Positions 7,479 to 16,244 of a stretch of DNA of 64,000 bases are shown here, in pieces (the first letter of the stretch is position 1; every line of letters starts with the position of its first letter). The notes below the pieces were generated by a model. That model saw nothing but the letters and a program-made list of their open reading frames with translations, searched no databases and was not told the DNA's origin. Origin of the DNA: Anaerolineaceae bacterium (GTDB taxonomy: Bacteria > Chloroflexota > Anaerolineae > Anaerolineales > UBA11657); the NCBI GenBank assembly GCA_003569365.1, contig BGOS01000023.1, forward strand, positions 124,001 to 188,000, given 5' to 3'. The position numbers and the translations under genes were made by a program.

Positions 7479-8536
7479 GCGATCTCGACAAGCCGTTACC
7501 ACCCAGTGCCAAGAAGCTGGAAGACGCGCGCGGGGAAGGCAACATTGCGCGCAGCAATGAAATCAACATTGCGGTATCCATGCTGGTTGGTTTCTGGGTA
7601 TTGGTGCCGCTCTTGCGCAATGTGTTGGCCGGGCTGGCCGGTTTGGTGCGCGACAGTTTTGGAAATCTGGGGCTGGGAACGGTCGATCACTTTACAAGCG
7701 CCACTTTGGGGGATGTTGTAAGGCACGCCATAGGCAGTGCCGCGCCGCTGGGCCCGTTTGTGCTGTGGATGATGGTTGCCGGCGTGGCTGCCAGCCTGGT
7801 GCAGACGCGCGGCTTGCTGCAGCCGCCCAAGGTGGACTTCAAGCGCATCAATCCGCTGACTGGATTCCAGCGCTTGCTCTCGGGCCAAAGTTTCTCCGAG
7901 CTGGCAAAGGCAATGTTGAAGGTGCTGGTAATTGGCGTAATCAGTTACTGGACGATTGTGCCGCGCATGCCGCAATTTTTGGATTTGGTGCAGACGGGCT
8001 TTGCTGCTGCAGTGACTTTCATTTTTGAAACGACGGGCACGCTGGCCGTGCGCGTGGCGCTGGCATATTTGTTTTTGGCCGCTGCAGACTATGGCTACCG
8101 CTACAAGCAGTGGTTTGACGGGCTGCGCATGTCGCGCTCCGAGGCGAAGGACGAGGCGCGCCGCTCAGAGGGCGATCCGAAAATGAAGCAGCGCATCCGG
8201 GCGCGCCAGATGGCGCTGCGCCGCCAGCGCATGCTGAAGCGCGTGGCCACCGCGGATGTGGTGATTGTGAACCCGGTGCAGCTGGCGGTGGCGCTGCAAT
8301 ATGACCGCAATATTGCGGCGGCGCCAATTGTGGTGGCCAAGGGCGCGCGGCTGGTGGCAGAGCGCATTGTGGAGCTGGCGCGCGAGCACAGTGTTCCGGT
8401 TGTGCAAAACATTCCGCTGGCGCGCACGCTTTACTCCACTGTGGAGATCAACCACGTTGTGCCGGCAGACTTGTACCAGGCAGTGGCTGAGGTGCTGGCA
8501 TTTGTGTTTAGCATCAAACCGCGGGTGCGCGCATGA
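7475..8536 (+). CDS. flhB: Flagellar export switch protein FlhB, NPTH motif changed to NPVQ
   Basis: FlhB regulates the export switch from rod/hook to filament substrates. The N-terminal half has four membrane segments after the usual PPSAKKLEDARGEGNIARSNEI. The cytoplasmic half keeps VADVVIVNP, but the autocleavage tetrapeptide that is NPTH in nearly all FlhB/YscU proteins reads N266-P267-V268-Q269. The rest of the domain is normal (VVAKGARLVAERIVELAREHSVPVVQNIPLARTLYSTVEI). Loss of Thr and His could prevent or slow Asn-Pro self-cleavage. It overlaps fliR and flhA by 4 bp each. Confidence 0.95.
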   Translation: MSDLDKPLPPSAKKLEDARGEGNIARSNEINIAVSMLVGFWVLVPLLRNVLAGLAGLVRDSFGNLGLGTVDHFTSATLGDVVRHAIGSAAPLGPFVLWMMVAGVAASLVQTRGLLQPPKVDFKRINPLTGFQRLLSGQSFSELAKAMLKVLVIGVISYWTIVPRMPQFLDLVQTGFAAAVTFIFETTGTLAVRVALAYLFLAAADYGYRYKQWFDGLRMSRSEAKDEARRSEGDPKMKQRIRARQMALRRQRMLKRVATADVVIVNPVQLAVALQYDRNIAAAPIVVAKGARLVAERIVELAREHSVPVVQNIPLARTLYSTVEINHVVPADLYQAVAEVLAFVFSIKPRVRA

Positions 8537-10602
8537 CATTCGCCAGTACTGTGCGGTCTGCACCGCCCGTCCTGCGGGCCCTCTTCGGGTCCAAGGATGC
8601 CGGCGTTGCAATAGTGCTGCTGGTCACCGTGATGGTGATGATTGTGCCGCTGCCGGCATTGGCGCTGGATGTGCTGATCGCGCTCAATCTTGCGGTTTCG
8701 ATTGGCATCATTCTCATCTCCGTCTATGTGCAGCAACCGATGGAGTTCTCTGTGTTTCCGGCGATCCTGCTGCTGGTAACGCTCTTTCGCCTGAGCGTGA
8801 ACATTGCCCTGGCCCGCAGCATTTTGCTTTCGGCTGATGCGGGGCGGGTGGTGGCCACGGTGGGCAGCTTGGTACTGGGCGGCAGTTATGTGGTGGGCAT
8901 TGTTATCTTCCTCACGCTGCTCGTGATCCAGTTTGTGGTGATCACAAACGGTGCCGGGCGTGTGGCAGAAGTTGCGGCGCGCTTTACATTGGATGCGATG
9001 CCCGGCAAGCAGATGACGATTGACGCCGACATGGGAGCGGGCGTGATCACCGAGCCGGAGGCACGCCGGCGCCGGCGCGCCCTGCAGCGCGAAGCGGACT
9101 TTTACGGTGCGATGGACGGTGCCAGCAAGTTTGTGCGCGGTGATGCGATTGCCGCAATCCTGATTGTCGCCATCAATATTATTGGCGGCTTTCTGATGGG
9201 CGTGTTTCAGGGCGGGCTCAGCCTGCTGGAATCGCTGCGCAGTTACACGCTGGTCACGGTTGGTGCCGGGCTCATTATTCAAATTCCGGCGCTGCTCATC
9301 TCCACGGCTGCTGCGCTGCTCGTCAGCCGGGCAAATTCTGATGACGGATTTAGCTCCGACTTGGGCAGCCAGCTGGGCAACACGCAGGCGCTGGCAATTG
9401 CGTCATGTGTGGTGCTGGGGCTTGCATTCATGCCCGGTTTCCCCACCATGGCATTTCTGGCAGTGGGCGGCTCGCTCAGTGGCCTCACCTTCTTTGTGTG
9501 GCGCCAGCAGCATGCGCTGCCGGCACTGCCGGCGCTGGCGGCTGCGGAGACTGCGCCAGCGGTGGATGATGTGACCCAGCTGCTGTCTGTGGATGCGCTG
9601 GAGCTGGAGATTGGCTACGGCTTGATACCGCTGGTGGGCGAAGAGCGCGCAGAGAACCTGCTTAAGCGCATCACCGGGGTGCGCCGCCAGCTGGCGACGG
9701 AGCTGGGATTTATTTTGCCCAAGGTGCGCGTGCGGGACAACTTGCAGCTTTCGCCGTATGTGTACCGGATAAAGCTGCGCGGCGAAGAGGTGGCGCGCGG
9801 CGAGGTGCGGCTGGAGCGCTTTTTGGCGATCGGTGTTTTGGAGGAAGGCGCGCTGGTGCAGGGCGAGGCCACAACCGAGCCGACCTTTGGATTGCCCGCG
9901 CTTTGGATTACAGAAGATGAACGCGGCCGCGCGGAGCTGGCCGGGCTGACGGTGGTGGACCCGATCTCGGTGGTGGCCACGCACTTTACCGAAGTGGCGC
10001 GCACCAATGCCAGCGCGCTGCTGGACCGGCAGCAGGCACAAGAGCTGATTGCACGCGTTAAAGAATCATCGCCCGCAATTGTGGATGGGCTGATCCCGGA
10101 AATGCTGAGCCTTGGCGCGGTGCAAAACGTGATGCGCATCATGCTGTCCGAGCGCCTGCCCATCCGTGACCTGCCGAATATTTTGGAAGTGCTGGCCAAC
10201 CATGCAGCCACCACGCGCGACGCGGACGTGCTGGCTGAAGCGGTGCGCCAAAGCATGGCCAACACCATCACCAATCTGTTCCGCCATGATGACGGGCGGG
10301 TGCATGTGTTTACGCTGGCGCCTGCGCTGGAAGCCCAGTTGAAGGAGGCGATTGCCGCATCTGAGCGCGGCCTGGCTCTGAATGTGGCGCCGGCTTTGGC
10401 GCAGACAATTCTGCAGCGCACCAGCGCGCAAATGGAAAGCATGGCCAAGGCCGGCTATCAACCGATCCTGTTGTGCTCGCGCGAAATCCGGCTGGCGTTC
10501 CGGCGCTTGATTGAGCGCACGCTGCCCAACCTGGTGGTGATTGCCTATTCTGAAATCGGCTCCAAGGCGCAGGTGCAGGCGCACGGGATTGTTGAACTGT
10601 GA
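8533..10602 (+). CDS. flhA: Flagellar export platform protein FlhA
   Basis: FlhA forms the nonameric ring of the export platform and binds late substrate-chaperone complexes. About eight membrane helices fill residues 20-320, including the FHIPEP-type region (FPAILLLVTLFRLSVNIALAR) and AMDGASKFVRGDAIAAI. The soluble domain occupies residues 350-689 with ELEIGYGLIPLV, LGFILPKVRVRDN and VIAYSEIG near the end. Length is typical. It overlaps flhB upstream and flhF downstream. Confidence 0.97.
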   Translation: MTFASTVRSAPPVLRALFGSKDAGVAIVLLVTVMVMIVPLPALALDVLIALNLAVSIGIILISVYVQQPMEFSVFPAILLLVTLFRLSVNIALARSILLSADAGRVVATVGSLVLGGSYVVGIVIFLTLLVIQFVVITNGAGRVAEVAARFTLDAMPGKQMTIDADMGAGVITEPEARRRRRALQREADFYGAMDGASKFVRGDAIAAILIVAINIIGGFLMGVFQGGLSLLESLRSYTLVTVGAGLIIQIPALLISTAAALLVSRANSDDGFSSDLGSQLGNTQALAIASCVVLGLAFMPGFPTMAFLAVGGSLSGLTFFVWRQQHALPALPALAAAETAPAVDDVTQLLSVDALELEIGYGLIPLVGEERAENLLKRITGVRRQLATELGFILPKVRVRDNLQLSPYVYRIKLRGEEVARGEVRLERFLAIGVLEEGALVQGEATTEPTFGLPALWITEDERGRAELAGLTVVDPISVVATHFTEVARTNASALLDRQQAQELIARVKESSPAIVDGLIPEMLSLGAVQNVMRIMLSERLPIRDLPNILEVLANHAATTRDADVLAEAVRQSMANTITNLFRHDDGRVHVFTLAPALEAQLKEAIAASERGLALNVAPALAQTILQRTSAQMESMAKAGYQPILLCSREIRLAFRRLIERTLPNLVVIAYSEIGSKAQVQAHGIVEL

Positions 10603-11699
10603 AACCAGTGAGCTTTCGCGCAGAGACGATGCCGGACGCGCTGGCGCAGGCACGCGACCAGATGGGCCCGGATGCGCTGGTGCTCACCACGCGCAAGGTG
10701 TTTGATGGGCCGGCGTGGCAGGTGTGGCGCAATCCGGTGTTTGAAGTATTGGTAATGCCGGCGGCAGGCGCTGCCGGGCAGCCGGCGGAGCAGCCGCTGG
10801 CTGCAAAGCTGGCGCAAGATCTCGCCGAAGTGCGCGCTGCGCTGGGCCAGGTTGCCAGCCAGTTTGAACCGGCAAAGGCGCAATGGCCGGACCCATTGGT
10901 TGCACTGCACAAGCAGCTGCTGGCACAGGAAGTAGACCCGGATCTGGCGCTTGATATTTGTGCAGCCACAAAGGAAACCTTGAGCCCGCGCGCGCTGCTG
11001 GATGGCGCTGCGGTGCATGAATTTGCAGCGCGCCATATGCTGGCGCAGCTGCGCACTGCAGCATTGGTGGAACGCAGCCGGCGCCCGCAGGTGGTGGTGC
11101 TGGTGGGCCTTACCGGTGCCGGCAAAACAACCGCAGCTGCCAAGCTGGCTGCGCATGCGCAGCTGGTGCTGGGGCGCAAGGCCGCATTAATTTCTTTGGA
11201 TACATTTGGCATCGGGGCGATTGCGCAAACCCGCACGCTGTCCGAGCTGATGGGATTGCCGCATGCGCTGGCGTACAGCGCGGATGAGCTGGCGCACGCA
11301 GTGCGCTCGCAAACCAGCGCCGATTTGCTGGTGGTGGACACGCCTGCGCGCAACCCGCATGCTGCGGGGCAGATGGCAGAGCTGGCCGAATTGCTTGCAC
11401 CGCTGCCCGCGGAGCGGATTGTGCTGCTGGTTGCCAGCGCCGCCACAAAAACCAGCGATCAGCTGCTGGCCATGCAGGCCTTCAGTGCGCTGGGCCTGAG
11501 CGGCATGGTGATTACGCATCTGGATGAAACGGCAGCGCACGGCGGCATCTACTCGCTGGCATGCCGCACAGACAGCGCGCTCACATATTTTTCGAGCGGG
11601 CCAAATGTGCCGCTGCACTGGGAGCCGGCCAACGCTGCACAGCTGGCTAATTTGATCCTGGGCGCTGCCCCTGCCGGCAGCGGCTTGGGAGTTGCGTGA
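10599..11699 (+). CDS. flhF: SRP-type GTPase FlhF
   Basis: FlhF is a GTPase that places the flagellum on the cell. The N-terminus VSFRAETMPDALAQARDQMGPDALVLTTRKV is the family signature. The NG domain has P-loop GLTGAGKTT near residue 170, SLDTFGIGAIAQ, DTPAR near residue 246, and THLDET as the G4 motif. It starts with GTG overlapping the flhA stop. Its usual partner FlhG (a MinD-like ATPase) is not encoded next to it or anywhere in this window. Confidence 0.94.
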   Translation: MKPVSFRAETMPDALAQARDQMGPDALVLTTRKVFDGPAWQVWRNPVFEVLVMPAAGAAGQPAEQPLAAKLAQDLAEVRAALGQVASQFEPAKAQWPDPLVALHKQLLAQEVDPDLALDICAATKETLSPRALLDGAAVHEFAARHMLAQLRTAALVERSRRPQVVVLVGLTGAGKTTAAAKLAAHAQLVLGRKAALISLDTFGIGAIAQTRTLSELMGLPHALAYSADELAHAVRSQTSADLLVVDTPARNPHAAGQMAELAELLAPLPAERIVLLVASAATKTSDQLLAMQAFSALGLSGMVITHLDETAAHGGIYSLACRTDSALTYFSSGPNVPLHWEPANAAQLANLILGAAPAGSGLGVA

Positions 11700-11706
11700 A
11701 CCAGCC

Positions 11707-12222
11707 ATGGCAGCCATGAGCCAGCAGGAACTTGAAGATCTGATCGCCGGAGAAATTAACGGCGAGGAGATGGAGCGGGCGTTTGCCACGGCACGCGCGG
11801 GCATGGAACCAGAGCTGCCCGGCGGTCCGGACGCGGCACGGGACGGCTCCGACGATGCGGTTGGCGGCGCCGGGCAGGAAGGCGAGTTTGCCGGCCAGCA
11901 GCGTGACGCGTCCGAAAGCCCGCGGCCAGCCAGAGCTCTCACGCAAAGCGAACTCACCCTGGCGCAAACGCCATTCTGGTTGGAGACCTTTTTCGTTGCT
12001 GCACGCATCATTCCACTGTGGGCATTTCTGATTGCGCTTGTCACAGGAATTGCCAATGGCGTGCAGCTGATGATGGCGGCAACCCGCGCCGTGGTAATTC
12101 TGCTGGTGATTGGCATGGCATGTTGGGGCTTTACGCACTACATGAGCGAATTTTTTGCCCAGCACTTTGCGGTAGGAGGCCCGAGGAGCGGCCAAAGCAG
12201 TACGCAGTCTTGGGAAGCCTAA
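11707..12222 (+). CDS. Uncharacterised two-TM protein with a FliM-like N-terminal peptide
   Basis: I do not recognise a family. The N-terminus contains MSQQELEDLIAGEING, which closely resembles the CheY-P-binding peptide of FliM/FliY (LSQxEIDALLxG). A Gly/Asp/Glu-rich linker follows to about residue 95, then two hydrophobic segments (FFVAARIIPLWAFLIALVTGIAN and TRAVVILLVIGMACWGF). The gene lies between flhF and fliA where flhG is often found. ATG codons at 11707 and 11716 and an overlapping TTG at 11692 are all possible starts. A membrane-tethered CheY-P or motor ligand is an inference from the peptide only. Confidence 0.75.
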   Translation: MAAMSQQELEDLIAGEINGEEMERAFATARAGMEPELPGGPDAARDGSDDAVGGAGQEGEFAGQQRDASESPRPARALTQSELTLAQTPFWLETFFVAARIIPLWAFLIALVTGIANGVQLMMAATRAVVILLVIGMACWGFTHYMSEFFAQHFAVGGPRSGQSSTQSWEA

Positions 12223-12251
12223 TGGCTTCCGCATAAAAGGAAACCAAAGTC

Positions 12252-13085
12252 ATGGATGACAAAGAAGACAAATACGAAGACGACATTCACTTGTGGGTGG
12301 AGCTGCGCCAAACCAAGGCGGCCGCCATCCGTGACGGGTTGATTGTGCGCTACGTGCCACTGGTGCATTTTGTGCTGGGGCGGCTGGGCTTGGAAGCCGG
12401 GCCGGAATACCAGGATTTGGCCGGGCAAGGGCTGCTGGGCCTGATTGATGCAGTTGACCGCTTTGACCCCACGCGCGGCACTAAGTTCAGTACCTATGGC
12501 ATTCAGCGCATCCGCGGGCAAATCGTTGATGCGCTGCGCACCATGGACCTGCTGTCGCGCCCCGCGCGGCGCCGGGTGCGCGATATTGAGCGCGCCACGC
12601 TGCGCCTGCAAACTGACCTGGGACGGCAGCCCACGCTTGAGGAGCTGGCGGATTACATGAAGCTGAATGTGGCGCAATTGCAGAAGAGCTACGGCGACGC
12701 CAGCCGCGTGCTGATCTCCCTCGATGCGCCCCTGCCCAACGGCGAAAGCCTGTATGACACCCTGCCGGACAACGACCCGGAGGTAAACCCCACCGCAGTG
12801 ATGATGGAATCAGAATTGCATCTGAGTCTGAAGGATGCGCTGCAAACCCTGCCGGATCGCGACCGCCAATTGCTGTCCCTGTACTACGTGGATGAGCTGA
12901 CCATGCGGGATATTGGCGAAGTGCTGGGTGTTTCCGAGTCGCGTGTGAGCCAGATGCATGCCAAGGCGGTAATCGAGCTGCGCGCAACCATGCAGCGCGC
13001 ACAGCAGCGGCCGGCCAGCCCGGTGCGCGCTGCGGCGGCGCCGCCTGTGCCGCAGCGCCGCATTTTGCAAGAGGTTACGGCATGA
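12252..13085 (+). CDS. fliA: Flagellar sigma factor sigma-28 (FliA)
   Basis: FliA/SigD directs RNA polymerase to late flagellar promoters. Region 2 is clear (YVPLVHFVLGRLGL, GLLGLIDAVDRFDPTRGTKFSTYGIQRIRGQIVDALR), followed by region 3 and a region 4 helix-turn-helix (LTMRDIGEVLGVSESRVSQMHAKAVIELR). An AGGAAA ribosome-binding site precedes the ATG. Four matching target promoters are found in the window, and its antagonist FlgM is encoded 3.2 kb downstream. Confidence 0.96.
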   Translation: MDDKEDKYEDDIHLWVELRQTKAAAIRDGLIVRYVPLVHFVLGRLGLEAGPEYQDLAGQGLLGLIDAVDRFDPTRGTKFSTYGIQRIRGQIVDALRTMDLLSRPARRRVRDIERATLRLQTDLGRQPTLEELADYMKLNVAQLQKSYGDASRVLISLDAPLPNGESLYDTLPDNDPEVNPTAVMMESELHLSLKDALQTLPDRDRQLLSLYYVDELTMRDIGEVLGVSESRVSQMHAKAVIELRATMQRAQQRPASPVRAAAAPPVPQRRILQEVTA

Positions 13086-13483
13086 GTGATGCGGTGTCTG
13101 CCAGCGAACTGCTGCGCAACACAACTTATCTGATGTCGCTGGCGCGCCGCGCAGCGCTCACGTCACCGGATGCCGCGGAACGGCAGCGCGCTGTGCAACT
13201 GGGGTCTGTACTGCGTGAGCTAAAGGCGCTTGGCGCAACACCGGCAACCGCGGTGCCGGCGGAAAACATGCGGGCTGGCGAAGGGTTTGGCCGGCTGCTG
13301 GATGCCGCGCGCGGGCGCAGCGAGCCGGCAGCGCAGCGCCCGGCTGGCGACCCATTGGAGCGCACAACGGTGGCGTTGGGCATGGCCCAGGCCGGCGCCC
13401 AACAACTTGATATTGCGAAGGCGCTCGGCATGAGCCGGGGCGAAGTGGATGTGATTTTGAATATTGCGAGGCAACAGACATGA
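13082..13483 (+). CDS. Small protein with SwrB/DUF6115-like C-terminal motif
   Basis: The N-terminal 100 residues are helical and Ala-rich without a recognised domain. The C-terminus QQLDIAKALGMSRGEVDVILNIAR fits the short helix-turn-helix-like pattern (IAK-LGxxxGEVxxILNL) at the end of SwrB and related proteins that follow sigD in Firmicutes. Unlike SwrB it has no membrane helix. It overlaps the fliA stop by 4 bp (ATGA) and the next start by 4 bp, so it is translated with them. Confidence 0.75.
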   Translation: MSDAVSASELLRNTTYLMSLARRAALTSPDAAERQRAVQLGSVLRELKALGATPATAVPAENMRAGEGFGRLLDAARGRSEPAAQRPAGDPLERTTVALGMAQAGAQQLDIAKALGMSRGEVDVILNIARQQT

Positions 13484-14607
13484 AAAACATAAATTTGATT
13501 CGACTGACGGTGCTGACAGCGCTGCTGGCAGCGGTGTTGGGCTACAGTGGAAAAGCGCGGGCCGCAGAAAATGACCAGCTTGTGTTTTTGACCTGTGACC
13601 CGGCGATTTGCAATTTCGGCAGCACTACTGCGGCGGGTACGGCAATTGTGGATCTTGTGGTCGGGTCGGTCAGCCTGCAAGCCAATGGCCTGTCGCCGCT
13701 GACCGCTGAACGCTACGTGGTGTGGCTGAGCAATGCCACCTTCGCAAACTCTGTGTACATCGGGGATTTGCCGGTTGACGGACAGCTGCCACTGGTGACG
13801 GTCGCACTGCCCGGAAAGGACTACACGCTGGTGTTGATTACGGTGGAGGCTAACGGTGCTGTGCCGGCCGCGCCCAGTGCGCGGCGCGCATTGAGCGGGG
13901 CGCTGGCGGGACCTCCGGTGGTTGCTGCTGTGCCGGCAGCCGCGCCAACAGCTGCTGCGGTTGGCAGCTTTGATGCAAATACCGCCGGACCGCAAGATGC
14001 ATTTTTGTCCTACATGCCAGACGTGTGCCCGGAGGGCGTGCAAACCGGTGTGGGCACCGGCCTAGTTAACTTTGGCACCGGCGAGTTCTCCGTGCAGATT
14101 TCCGGCGTGGATCCAGGGGCTGGCCAGAAGCTTTCACTTTGGATGCTTGGACCCAACCTTGAGAATCCTGTTTACATAGCCGACATTCCTGCCGGCGGGC
14201 AGCTGCAGCCGGTGTTTGTGTCGTTGCCGGCCGCCACGTATCGCTACCTGATGATTACATTTGAAGCCGAGGGTGCTGCAATTCCGGCCACGCGCGGACC
14301 GTGCGCACTGTCTGCAATTTTTCCGAACGAGGCTGTGCTCGGCACCGCAGTGGTGGCTGCGCCAGTAGCAGTGGCAGCTCCAGTAGAAGCGCCCACAGAA
14401 GTGCCCACAGAAGTGCCAACGGCTGAGCCTGCAGTGGAAAGCGTGGTTGCGCAAACCAGTGCCGACACCGAACTGCCCGTCAAGCTTCCTGAGACTGGTG
14501 CAATTCTGCCGGACGGCTGGGCGGGCCGGGGCTTCGGCCTGCTGTTGCTTATGCTGGGTGTGGGATTGGGCGGCTCTGCGTTGCGCCGCAAGGTTCGCCG
14601 GTCATGA
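13480..14607 (+). CDS. Secreted LPETG surface protein inside the flagellar operon
   Basis: A Sec signal peptide (residues 1-28, ending ARA-AE) is followed by two copies of a beta-rich domain of about 95 residues (near 30-130 and 170-270). Each has a Cys near its start, a V(G/T)GxxLVxFGTGEF-like strand and a closing YxLxLITxEAxG. A Pro/Thr/Glu/Val linker leads to LPETG (336-340), a hydrophobic helix and an RRKVRRS tail, which is a complete cell-wall sorting signal. The start overlaps the previous gene and the stop overlaps the next rod gene, each by 4 bp, so it is part of the flagellar operon. A sortase is encoded at 33578-34411. I infer a wall-anchored protein connected with the flagellum; its exact role is unknown. 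Confidence 0.88.
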   Translation: MKNINLIRLTVLTALLAAVLGYSGKARAAENDQLVFLTCDPAICNFGSTTAAGTAIVDLVVGSVSLQANGLSPLTAERYVVWLSNATFANSVYIGDLPVDGQLPLVTVALPGKDYTLVLITVEANGAVPAAPSARRALSGALAGPPVVAAVPAAAPTAAAVGSFDANTAGPQDAFLSYMPDVCPEGVQTGVGTGLVNFGTGEFSVQISGVDPGAGQKLSLWMLGPNLENPVYIADIPAGGQLQPVFVSLPAATYRYLMITFEAEGAAIPATRGPCALSAIFPNEAVLGTAVVAAPVAVAAPVEAPTEVPTEVPTAEPAVESVVAQTSADTELPVKLPETGAILPDGWAGRGFGLLLLMLGVGLGGSALRRKVRRS

Positions 14608-15407
14608 CACTCAACCGCGGCATGTACGCCGCTGCCTCTGCCATGAATGCCAACTTGTACCGGCAGGAGCTGCTTTCGCACAACCTGGCCAACATCACCA
14701 CAGCTGGCTTCAAGCAGATCAACACCAGCCTGGATGACTTTGTTAGCCTGAACATCAACAATGTTGAGGGCGGGGCGCAGTCCGCCAGCCCGGGCCAGCA
14801 GGTGGGCAAGGGCGGGTTGGGTGTAATTGCCACCGGGCCCTACACGGATTTTGGCGAGGGATCCTTGCGCGAAACCGAGCAGCCCTTTGACTTCAGCATT
14901 TCCGGCAACGGCTTCTTTGCCGTGCAAACGCCCGATGGCGTGCGCTACACGCGCGACGGCCGCTTCACCCGCGACCTGAACGGCCATTTGGTGACGGCAG
15001 ACGGCTTCCGGGTGCTGGACGAAAAATCGGAAAATGCGATTGTGCCTGTGCCGTACGCGGTCGGCGGCGGCATCGGAGACACAGTGGGCAATGTGACGGT
15101 GACGACTGAAGGGCGCATCATTATCAATGGCAAGCCAGCCGGAATGATCGGCATGTTTGGTTTTGACAACCCAAATGAGGATCTGGTGCGCGACGACAAC
15201 AGCCCGAATCTTTTCATCCAGAATAAAGAGGCAGTGCAGGCCAATGGCCGGCTGCGGCAGGGATATTTGGAAATGGCCAACGTGGACCCGGTGTCCACCT
15301 TTACCGCAATGACCACAACTGCGCGCGCCTATGAAGCTGCGCAGCGCGTATTGCAGATGCAAGACCAGGTGGCTGGTCGCGCTGTCAACGACTTGGGCCG
15401 CGTGTAG
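14604..15407 (+). CDS. flgG: Flagellar rod protein of the FlgF/FlgG family (first copy)
   Basis: This is a hook-basal body protein with the N-terminal rod motif (YRQELLSHNLANITTAGFKQ), a central FDFSISGNGFFAVQTPDGVRYTRDGRFTRDLNGHLV block typical of FlgF/FlgG, and a C-terminal helix (TFTAMTTTARAYEAAQRVLQMQDQVAGRAVNDLGRV). With the next gene it forms a pair like B. subtilis flhO-flhP, the rod components. I cannot decide between FlgF and FlgG from sequence alone. Confidence 0.9.
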   Translation: MTLNRGMYAAASAMNANLYRQELLSHNLANITTAGFKQINTSLDDFVSLNINNVEGGAQSASPGQQVGKGGLGVIATGPYTDFGEGSLRETEQPFDFSISGNGFFAVQTPDGVRYTRDGRFTRDLNGHLVTADGFRVLDEKSENAIVPVPYAVGGGIGDTVGNVTVTTEGRIIINGKPAGMIGMFGFDNPNEDLVRDDNSPNLFIQNKEAVQANGRLRQGYLEMANVDPVSTFTAMTTTARAYEAAQRVLQMQDQVAGRAVNDLGRV

Positions 15408-15441
15408 CCCGCATTGAATTTGCCGCAGTAGAGGAAGCACC

Positions 15442-16206
15442 ATGCCATTTACCCCGCATAGCGTTCTGCACACTAACTCCGTGGGCATGATGGCCCGCCA
15501 ATTTGAAATGGATGTGACCGCAGACAATCTGGCAAATCTGAATACGCCCGGCTTTATCGCCTCGCGCGCAAATTTTCAAGAGTACCTTTTTGATAAAGTG
15601 CCTGCCAGCCTGATGAACGGCCCTTACCGCGGATCCGCAGTGCGGCCCAATACCAGCCTCTCCTACACGCTGGGACCAATGGTGCAAAGCGGCAGCCCGA
15701 CAGATCTGGCAATCTTCGGCCCTGGCTTCTTTCGGGTGGAGATGCCGGATGGCACCACCGGCTATACCCGCAATGGCAGCTTTCAACGCGATGCCGAGGG
15801 CAATCTGGTGACGGCCAGTGGGTTGCGGTTGATTTGGGGCGGCAAAATTCCAGCCGAGGCCAAAGATGTGCGCGTTACCGCTGCGGGGTCGGTGGAGGTG
15901 CGCGTGGGCACGGACTGGGAGAACGAGGGGCAGATCTCGATGGCCACTTTTGAAAACAGCAGCGGCATGATCAATGCTGGTGGCAGCACTTACACGGCGG
16001 ATGAGAGCTCCGGGCCGCCCATTATCGGCACACCCAACGCCGAGGGTTTTGGGGCGCTGGTTTCCGGCATGGTGGAGCAATCCGGCGTGAGCCTGCAAAA
16101 CGAGGTGGCGCAGATGATGCTGGCGCAGCGCGCCTACAGTATGTCGCTGCGCTCCCTGCAAACATCGGATGAGATGCTGACGCTTGCAATTCGCATGCGC
16201 GGCTAA
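15442..16206 (+). CDS. flgG: Flagellar rod protein of the FlgF/FlgG family (second copy)
   Basis: A second FlgF/FlgG-type protein follows 34 bp later. It has FEMDVTADNLANLNTPGFIASRANF near the start, DLAIFGPGFFRVEMPDGTTGYTRNGSFQRDAEGNLV in the middle, and the C-terminal VSLQNEVAQMMLAQRAYSMSLRSLQTSDEMLTLAIRMRG. It is more compact than the first copy. It is the last gene before the sigma-28 promoter of the flgM operon. Confidence 0.9.
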   Translation: MPFTPHSVLHTNSVGMMARQFEMDVTADNLANLNTPGFIASRANFQEYLFDKVPASLMNGPYRGSAVRPNTSLSYTLGPMVQSGSPTDLAIFGPGFFRVEMPDGTTGYTRNGSFQRDAEGNLVTASGLRLIWGGKIPAEAKDVRVTAAGSVEVRVGTDWENEGQISMATFENSSGMINAGGSTYTADESSGPPIIGTPNAEGFGALVSGMVEQSGVSLQNEVAQMMLAQRAYSMSLRSLQTSDEMLTLAIRMRG

Positions 16207-16239
16207 ATTTACAGTAAATTAGGCGATTATTAGCACATT
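16207..16239 (+). promoter_or_regulatory. 11-bp phased repeats and a perfect TATAAT upstream of flgM
   Basis: Three 11-bp units begin ATTTAC (16207), ATTAGG (16218) and ATTAGC (16229). Exactly 17 bp after the last unit lies a perfect TATAAT (16257-16262), without a TTGACA-like -35. The -10 falls inside the spacer of a sigma-28 promoter, so flgM may have two overlapping promoters, one needing an activator. Confidence 0.5.
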
Positions 16240-16244
16240 TATGG

